From CALKXV01 sp964632495 (GTDB lineage: Bacteria > Pseudomonadota > Alphaproteobacteria > Rhodobacterales > Rhodobacteraceae), in the NCBI GenBank assembly GCA_964632495.1, contig CAZWDS010000101.1:1-10640 (forward strand): DNA of 10,640 nt, written 5' to 3'. Under the pieces are notes generated by a model that saw only the letters and a list, made by a program, of their open reading frames with translations, searched no databases and had not been told where the DNA came from. This document shows positions 6,172 through 10,640 of the stretch, one piece after another (the stretch's first letter is position 1; each line of letters starts with the position of its first letter). The position numbers and the translations under genes are program-made.

Positions 6172-7227
6172 TTAGAAGGTGAAGCCGACTTTTACGCCAA
6201 GACCGAGGGCGGAGTTGCCTCTGAAGGTGGCGCCTGCTGTCGTGTTGGCGTTGCCAAGGTCCACATAACGCACGCCGCCGGTGACCTTCATGTTGTCTTT
6301 GGTGTAGATCGCGCCAAGTCCGACTGAGGTAAAGCCGTCCGTGGGGCCCAAGTTGCCCGTCACGCTGCCCGTGGTGTTTTCGTGGCTGATCGAACCCAAA
6401 ACAGACCATGTTTCGTTCAGTTTACGGCCGACGCCTAAGGTGTACGTGACGCGGTCATCGCGGAATTCGACAAGGGGGGCGCCAAAGCCAGCCACGTATT
6501 GCACCGGCGAGATGTCGAAAGCTGTCCATTCCACCCATTTGACCGATCCGAAGACCAATGTGTTTTCAGCAACGCCCGACTGGAACTCGAGATTGAGTGT
6601 TTGCGGGGTTTCGATATCTGTTACCGACGGGGCCACGCCATTTTCCACCGTGTCCAATGCGTGGTCGATTTTCGAGAAATAGGTAAGGGCCACACGAAGG
6701 GCGATTTCGGGCTTTTCATAAGCGACACCGGCAAGGTAACCGAAGGACAGATCACGGTCGCCCACGACAGTGTAGCCTGCGAAGGCAATTTCTGCCGTCG
6801 CTTCGATGGTTTGTGCGCGCAGGCCGCCATAGATGCTAAGACCTTTGCCCATATCGTGCTTCAGAACGCCGGTCAGTTGATGGCTGTTGAATTCGGCGTT
6901 GGACCCTGTGAAGGCGTATCCGGTGCCAAGCGGGTAGAAAACATTGGCCCCGTAGGGTTGGTCGTAGATGATCGCGTAGGACAGCGTGTCGCTAAGGTCA
7001 GCCTTGTATGCGCCGCCAAAGTTCAAAAACGTCTCGGTCATATTGCCAGATGGGGTTCCCCCCAAAACGCCGGACGTTGATGGGCTTCCAAAGGTTGCGC
7101 CAAATTCCAGATAGCGCCCTTCTTCGAAAAGGATGCTCATGGATTGCGAAGATCGTTCCAGCCCACCTGCCACTGCGGTGCCCGCAGCGATCATGGCAGC
7201 CAGCGATGTGGTGACCAGTCGTTTCAA
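6172..7227 (-). CDS. FadL/TodX-family outer membrane transport protein
   Basis: This 351-aa outer membrane beta-barrel probably admits long-chain fatty acids or other hydrophobic compounds. It has a Sec signal peptide (MKRLVTTSLAAMIAAGTAVA, cleavage about residue 20). The mature N-terminus GGLERSSQSMSILFEEGRYLEF is, as I recall, typical of alphaproteobacterial FadL-like proteins. Alternating beta-strand patterns follow, and the last residue is Phe (KVGFTF), the usual signal for barrel assembly. E. coli FadL is longer, about 420 mature residues, so this is the short alphaproteobacterial form. The start is TTG at 7227: it sits behind the strong Shine-Dalgarno GGGAGGGG and gives a complete signal peptide, whereas the first internal ATG (codon 12) would cut the signal in half. 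The gene seems monocistronic, with its own promoter and operator upstream and a terminator downstream. Fatty acids as substrate are family-based inference. Confidence 0.85.
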   Translation of the reverse strand: MKRLVTTSLAAMIAAGTAVAGGLERSSQSMSILFEEGRYLEFGATFGSPSTSGVLGGTPSGNMTETFLNFGGAYKADLSDTLSYAIIYDQPYGANVFYPLGTGYAFTGSNAEFNSHQLTGVLKHDMGKGLSIYGGLRAQTIEATAEIAFAGYTVVGDRDLSFGYLAGVAYEKPEIALRVALTYFSKIDHALDTVENGVAPSVTDIETPQTLNLEFQSGVAENTLVFGSVKWVEWTAFDISPVQYVAGFGAPLVEFRDDRVTYTLGVGRKLNETWSVLGSISHENTTGSVTGNLGPTDGFTSVGLGAIYTKDNMKVTGGVRYVDLGNANTTAGATFRGNSALGLGVKVGFTF

Positions 7228-7232
7228 GATAA

Positions 7233-7240
7233 CCCCTCCC
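7233..7240 (-). promoter_or_regulatory. Ribosome binding site fixing a TTG start
   Basis: GGGAGGGG on the minus strand lies 5 nt before the TTG at 7227. No ATG or GTG is available at suitable spacing with an intact signal peptide, so this site decides the start of the FadL-like gene. Confidence 0.7.
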
Positions 7241-7257
7241 GGATTTTGCTTGCTCCT

Positions 7258-7300
7258 CTTATAGGCGAATTCGGGGGGCTCCGGTCAATTATTGACCGGA
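7258..7300 (-). promoter_or_regulatory. Promoter of the fadL-like gene with palindromic operator over the -35
   Basis: The arms TCCGGTCAAT (7280-7289) and ATTGACCGGA (7291-7300) form a perfect inverted repeat around one central base. The minus-strand half contains TTGACC (7288-7283), a good -35. A -10-like CTATAA/TATAAG lies at 7264-7258, giving an 18-19 bp spacer, and the TTG start is about 30 bp further on. An operator across the -35 implies repression, most likely by a TetR-type dimer given arm length and symmetry, though no regulator gene is in the window. A second, imperfect inverted repeat (CGTTACA/TGTGACG, 7301-7322) abuts it upstream. Confidence 0.6.
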
Positions 7301-7338
7301 CGTTACATATGAAGTTGTGACGTAGCGTTATTAAACGG

Positions 7339-8217
7339 TCAGGGGCGGCGCGTTGTGCGGGCTTCGCCCAGAAGATTTGCGTAGTTTCCGGCAAAAATCA
7401 AAGCCGCGCCAAGGAAGACCCAGATGTTTAAGGGCTCGGCGTAGAACATTGCGCCGATAATCGCGATGGCGGGCAGGCGCAGAAAGTCCATCGGGGTGAC
7501 GACGATGGCAGGGGCCACGGTCAGCGCGTTGGTGACACAGGTATGGGCCAGAAGACCGGCGCATCCGATCAGCACGACCCAAGGCCAGCTTTCAGCCGAG
7601 GGCCATGTGATGTCACCATCCCAACCGGTGGCGATCAGGCCCATGACGGCCTGCATGACCGTCAACCAGAACAGAACGCCCAAGACGGTTTCCGTGCGGG
7701 TCAGCATCCGGGTGGTGACGATCGAACAGGCGAACCCGATGGCCGAGGCGGCGGCAAGAGCCAACCCGACGGGATCACCGCCGATACCGGGGCGGGCAAC
7801 GAGGAGTGCTCCGACAAATCCCAGCGTGACCGCCAGTGTCCGGGGGCGGGTAAGCTTTTCGCCCGCGAATAAGACGGCGAATATGACGACCCAGATTGGC
7901 GTGGTGAATTCCAGCGCAAAGACTTGCGCCAGCGTGATCAGAGGCAGGGCGGTGAACCAGAGGTTCTGGCCGATGAAATGCCCAAGATTGCGCAAGGTGT
8001 GAAGAGGCAGCCGGTCAAATCGGACTTCGCGGATTTTGCCGGTGGCCACCCCCAGGATCAGGACGATGGCCAAACCGATGAAAGAGCGGAACATCATCAT
8101 TTCGAAACTGTCGAGTTCATCGGATAAGGCGCGCCCGGCGATGGCCATGGACGAGAACGAAAAGATCGCGCCGACCATCCAGAGCGCGGCCAAAAGGGGC
8201 CGTGAGGTCTCGCTCAT
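7339..8217 (-). CDS. DMT-superfamily (EamA) inner-membrane transporter
   Basis: This 292-aa protein has about ten predicted membrane helices in two EamA repeats (roughly residues 9-138 and 152-284). Recognisable segments are FSFSSMAIAGRALSDELDSFEMMMFRS (18-44), ALEFTTPIWVVIFAVLFAGEKL (101-122), which closes the first repeat, and VVTPMDFLRLPAIAIIGAMFYAEPL in the second. It differs clearly from the other EamA protein in this window, so the two are not a recent duplication. Related roseobacter proteins carry annotations such as S-adenosylmethionine or riboflavin (RibN) uptake, but the substrate cannot be decided here. Its ATG overlaps the stop of the YdcF-like gene as ATGA, implying co-transcription and coupled translation. 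I see no terminator between it and the fadL-like gene 112 nt downstream. Confidence 0.88.
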   Translation of the reverse strand: MSETSRPLLAALWMVGAIFSFSSMAIAGRALSDELDSFEMMMFRSFIGLAIVLILGVATGKIREVRFDRLPLHTLRNLGHFIGQNLWFTALPLITLAQVFALEFTTPIWVVIFAVLFAGEKLTRPRTLAVTLGFVGALLVARPGIGGDPVGLALAAASAIGFACSIVTTRMLTRTETVLGVLFWLTVMQAVMGLIATGWDGDITWPSAESWPWVVLIGCAGLLAHTCVTNALTVAPAIVVTPMDFLRLPAIAIIGAMFYAEPLNIWVFLGAALIFAGNYANLLGEARTTRRP

Positions 8218-8846
8218 TCGAGGTACTTCAGATAGCTTTCGCGCGGCACGTCAAAGGCGGCGGCGATGCTGGCCGCTCCGGCACGCAAGACGTTGAGCGG
8301 CCATTTGAGGGATTCCCACATCACGCCGCTTGTCAGAGCAAAGCCCGCGTCTGGATCAGCAGCGAAGGTGGTGACGTCGGAAAACCCAGCCCACCAGAAC
8401 GAGGCCTTGGCACGCGGAAGGTGATAGCGGTGCGTTACAAGGATGATCGGATCGCTAGGGTTCAGCCGGTCAAAGTCCGCGGTGAAAAGCGCATTTTGCA
8501 GTGTCGAATGTGAACGATTTTCGATCAAGACGGCATCAGCGGGCAGCCCTTCGCCAAGAAGCGCTGCGGCCATGTCTTCGGCCACGGGCGGTGTGCCGCC
8601 GCCAGTCACCACGATCACGGTTGCGGCCCCTTGTCGGTAAAGCGACAGACCCGCCGCCAGACGTTCGGCGGTTTCACCAGATAGCCCCGCGCCGGATTTG
8701 CCTGCATTGCCCGCAAGTATAACGATGGCTTTGCCTTCAGGCACATCAGCGTCCGGCGTATAAAGCGCGACGTAAAGCCCGGTGCCGATCAAGGCGCCCC
8801 AAACGGCCAGAATGGCAAGTGATAAAATCCAGCGTATCAAAGTCAT
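8214..8846 (-). CDS. YdcF/SanA-family (DUF218) membrane-anchored protein
   Basis: This is a 210-aa protein. One membrane helix (about residues 6-29) anchors a DUF218 domain, probably in the periplasm. Domain marks are AIVILAGNAGK (40-50), ETAERLAAGLSLYRQG (58-73), VIVVTGGG (77-84), IENRSHSTLQNA (108-119, the conserved Glu/Asn-containing segment) and ILVTHRYHLPRAKASF (135-150). YdcF, SanA and ElyC are relatives tied loosely to envelope integrity, but no enzyme activity is settled for most of them. I chose ATG 8846. An upstream in-frame TTG at 8867 would add seven residues ahead of the membrane helix and has no better ribosome binding site. The stop overlaps the start of the downstream EamA transporter by 4 nt. 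guaA ends 128 nt upstream. Confidence 0.82.
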   Translation of the reverse strand: MTLIRWILSLAILAVWGALIGTGLYVALYTPDADVPEGKAIVILAGNAGKSGAGLSGETAERLAAGLSLYRQGAATVIVVTGGGTPPVAEDMAAALLGEGLPADAVLIENRSHSTLQNALFTADFDRLNPSDPIILVTHRYHLPRAKASFWWAGFSDVTTFAADPDAGFALTSGVMWESLKWPLNVLRAGAASIAAAFDVPRESYLKYLE

Positions 8847-8974
8847 TTCAAGGCATCCAACCCACAAACTATAGCGTTTGATTAGGTTATTTCTTTACCT
8901 TCGGCGAGTGGGAAATGTGGATCATAGGCGGTTTCCCGTCAAACGTGGTGTTTGCGTTGAGCGTCATTCTGACC
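8847..8974 (-). promoter_or_regulatory. guaA-ydcF intergenic region with a possible promoter
   Basis: The minus strand has TATAGT (8873-8868), a good -10 match, within the small inverted repeat CAAAC/GTTTG (8865-8869 and 8876-8880), but no clear -35. A second CAAAC/GTTTG hairpin lies at 8940-8954. I see no T-tailed hairpin after guaA, so its transcription may end by Rho or read through into the YdcF-like gene. Confidence 0.3.
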
Positions 8975-10549
8975 CTATTCCCATTCAATTGTGCCCGGCG
9001 GTTTCGAGGTGATGTCATAGGTCACGCGGTTGATGCCAGGGACTTCGTTGATAATGCGCGTGGCCGTTTCGCCAAGGAAGTCGTGGCTGAACGGATAGTA
9101 ATCGGCCGTCATGCCATCGACCGAGGTAACGGCACGCAAGGCACAGGCAAAGTCATAGGTGCGCCCGTCCCCCATTACGCCCACGGTACGCACGGGAAGG
9201 ATGGCGACGAAGGCTTGCCAGATGTCGTCGTACAAACCGTGCTTGCGGATTTGGTCGATATAGACGGCGTCGGCTTTCCTGAGGATGTCGAGCTTTTCGC
9301 GGGTGAGCTCGCCCGGGCACCGGATCGCAAGACCGGGGCCGGGGAAGGGGTGGCGACCGATGAAGGATTGCGGCAGACCAAGCTCGCGACCCAAGGCGCG
9401 CACTTCGTCTTTGAACAACTCGCGCAGGGGTTCGACCAGTTTCAGGCCCATTTTTTCAGGCAGTCCGCCCACGTTGTGGTGCGATTTGATCGTGACGGAC
9501 GGGCCGCCCGAAAAGCTTACCGATTCAATGACATCGGGGTAGAGCGTGCCTTGGGCCAGAAACTCGGCCCCGTCGATGTCGCCTGCGTATTTCTGGAAGA
9601 CGTCGATGAACAGCTTGCCGATGATCTTGCGTTTGGTTTCGGGATCAGACTGACCGTCAAGCTCGCCAAGGAACAGTTCGGTCTCGTCCGCGTGGATCAG
9701 GGGGATGTTGTAGTTGTCGCGGAACATGGCGACGACTTCGTCGGCTTCGCCTTGGCGCAAGAGGCCGTGATCGACGAAAACACAGGTCAGTTGGTCGCCA
9801 ATGGCTTCGTGGATCAAGACAGCGGCGACCGAGGAATAGACGCCGCCCGATAGCCCACAGATCACCTGCTTGTCGCCGACCTGTTCGCGGATTTGTTGGA
9901 TGGCCTGTTCGCGGTACGCGCCCATGGTCCAATCGCCTGAGAACCCAGCCAGACGGACGAAGTTCTCATAGAGTTTCGCGCCACGCGGGGTGTGGTGGAC
10001 TTCGGGGTGAAACTGGACGGCGAAGAAATTGCGTGCTGTGTCGCCCGTGATCGCATAGGGCGCGTTCGGCGAAGTGCCGTAGACTTCGAAACCGGGGGCC
10101 AGTTCGGCGACGTGATCGCCGTGGCTCATCCAGACTTGTTCTTTGCCTGTTTCGAACCAGCCGTCCAGCAAAGGCAATGTGTTCGTGGGTTCAACGAAAG
10201 CGCGACCAAACTCTGCCGTGCCACCACCGCCCGATATCTTGCCACCCTCGACCCGGCCACCCAGCATTTGCATCATGACTTGCTGGCCATAACAGATGCC
10301 AAGGATCGGCACGCCCATGTCAAAAACAGAAGACGGCGGGCGCGGGCTGTCGTCGTGGACGACGCTGGCGGGGCCGCCGGACAGGATGACGGCTTTGGGG
10401 GCGAACGCGGCCAGAAACTCTTCGGTGACCTTCTGGAACGGGTGGATTTCGCAATAGACGTTCAACTCGCGCAGGCGGCGCGCAATCAGCTGTGTCACCT
10501 GAGAGCCGAAGTCGATGATCAAGAGGCGGTCGTGAGAGGTGTCTGTCAT
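8975..10549 (-). CDS. guaA: GMP synthase (glutamine-hydrolysing)
   Basis: This cytoplasmic enzyme converts XMP, ATP and glutamine to GMP, the last step of guanine nucleotide synthesis. It is full length at 524 aa (E. coli 525). The N-terminal class I glutamine amidotransferase domain (about 8-200) has its triad: Cys86 in GICYGQQ, and His181 and Glu183 in VQFHPEVHH. The ATP-pyrophosphatase domain follows (about 205-400), then the GuaA C-terminal dimerisation domain ending in the canonical KPPGTIEWE. The PP-loop at 234-240 reads SGGVYSS, whereas the family has SGGVDSS; the codon at 9838-9836 is TAT where GAT or GAC is expected. All other recognisable motifs (CVFVDHGLLR, AQGTLYPDVIES, SHHNVGG, GRHPFPGPGLAIR) look normal, so the gene is not decaying. 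ATG 10549 gives the standard N-terminus; the ribosome binding region is G-rich rather than classical. Identity is certain; the effect of the substitution is not. Confidence 0.97.
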   Translation of the reverse strand: MTDTSHDRLLIIDFGSQVTQLIARRLRELNVYCEIHPFQKVTEEFLAAFAPKAVILSGGPASVVHDDSPRPPSSVFDMGVPILGICYGQQVMMQMLGGRVEGGKISGGGGTAEFGRAFVEPTNTLPLLDGWFETGKEQVWMSHGDHVAELAPGFEVYGTSPNAPYAITGDTARNFFAVQFHPEVHHTPRGAKLYENFVRLAGFSGDWTMGAYREQAIQQIREQVGDKQVICGLSGGVYSSVAAVLIHEAIGDQLTCVFVDHGLLRQGEADEVVAMFRDNYNIPLIHADETELFLGELDGQSDPETKRKIIGKLFIDVFQKYAGDIDGAEFLAQGTLYPDVIESVSFSGGPSVTIKSHHNVGGLPEKMGLKLVEPLRELFKDEVRALGRELGLPQSFIGRHPFPGPGLAIRCPGELTREKLDILRKADAVYIDQIRKHGLYDDIWQAFVAILPVRTVGVMGDGRTYDFACALRAVTSVDGMTADYYPFSHDFLGETATRIINEVPGINRVTYDITSKPPGTIEWE

Positions 10550-10553
10550 GTCC

Positions 10554-10573
10554 CCCGCTTTAGGCAGAGCGGG
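10554..10573 (-). promoter_or_regulatory. Small hairpin over the guaA ribosome binding region
   Basis: CCCGCT and AGCGGG (arms 10554-10559 and 10568-10573) pair with an 8-nt loop. On the minus strand the second arm forms the G-rich stretch just before the guaA ATG, so the fold could limit ribosome access. The stem is only 6 bp and may be chance in GC-rich DNA. Confidence 0.3.
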
Positions 10574-10605
10574 CCTTGGGCGCAAGGCGAGCGGGATGGG
10601 GCAGA

Positions 10606-10627
10606 GCAGAAAATGCGCATTTTCTGC
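10606..10627. repeat. Perfect 22-bp palindrome upstream of guaA
   Basis: GCAGAAAATGC (10606-10616) is followed directly by its exact reverse complement GCATTTTCTGC (10617-10627), with no spacer. It lies 57 bp before the guaA ATG. It could be an operator for a dimeric regulator or part of a dispersed palindromic repeat; no T-run follows, so it is not a standard terminator. The gene beyond the window edge is unknown. Confidence 0.6.
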
Positions 10628-10640
10628 GACGATTTCTGTG

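Noticed and set aside
5042..8217. The two EamA transporters as a recent duplication
   Set aside because: Their sequences share only the family fold and general motifs; no long identical stretches at protein or DNA level.
8885..8925. Minus-strand mini-frame MIHISHSPKVKK between guaA and the YdcF-like gene
   Set aside because: Twelve codons without a clear ribosome binding site or regulatory codon run; not distinguishable from chance.
8900..9030. Plus-strand AGTGGGAAATGTGG followed by a frame reading ARRFRG, recalling an mraZ promoter and the MraZ N-terminus
   Set aside because: The ARRFRG bases are the reverse complement of the genuine GuaA C-terminus, and the GTGGG repeats are incomplete; a coincidence.
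8915..9853. Plus-strand open frame of 312 codons opposite guaA
   Set aside because: It is antisense to the well-conserved guaA coding region and owes its length to GC-rich codon bias.

Overview
The window looks like chromosomal DNA from an alphaproteobacterium of the Rhodobacterales (Roseobacter group). This rests on the GuaA and MetA protein sequences, the taurine-type ABC transporter, the FadL-like porin, and a compound intergenic element of a style I associate with this order. No database search was possible. Every supported gene lies on the minus strand, so the window is described below in transcription order, from high to low coordinates. The genes are mostly core metabolism and transport. 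I see no CRISPR array, prophage, transposase, tRNA or rRNA.

Right end (10640 to 8847): guaA (GMP synthase) is complete. A perfect 22-bp palindrome lies upstream and a small hairpin covers its ribosome binding region. Its PP-loop reads SGGVYSS instead of the usual SGGVDSS, the most striking single-residue anomaly in the window.

Middle right (8846 to 6118): a YdcF/DUF218 membrane-anchored protein overlaps a DMT/EamA transporter by 4 bp (ATGA), so they are probably co-transcribed. Next comes a FadL/TodX-like outer membrane protein starting at TTG behind a strong Shine-Dalgarno. Its promoter has a 21-bp palindrome overlapping the -35 element, a likely repressor operator. A strong intrinsic terminator ends the gene.

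Middle (6117 to 4134): a three-hairpin intergenic element precedes a second EamA transporter. This is followed 35 nt later by an uncharacterised P-loop ATPase/kinase-like protein, a probable two-gene operon of unknown role.

Middle left (4133 to 538): a 437-bp gene-free stretch leads into tauA-tauB-tauC, an uptake system for taurine or a related sulfonate. A strong hairpin terminator sits between tauA and tauB, probably letting the binding protein be made in excess. tauB and tauC overlap by ATGA. TauC carries an unusual N-terminal extension of about 145 residues, with a predicted periplasmic beta-rich insert. A terminator closes the operon.

Left end (446 to 1): the N-terminal part of metA, cut by the window edge, with catalytic Cys142 and a Glu at position 111 that predicts acetyl-CoA rather than succinyl-CoA use. 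The Tau transporter and MetA both concern sulfur supply, but a terminator separates them.
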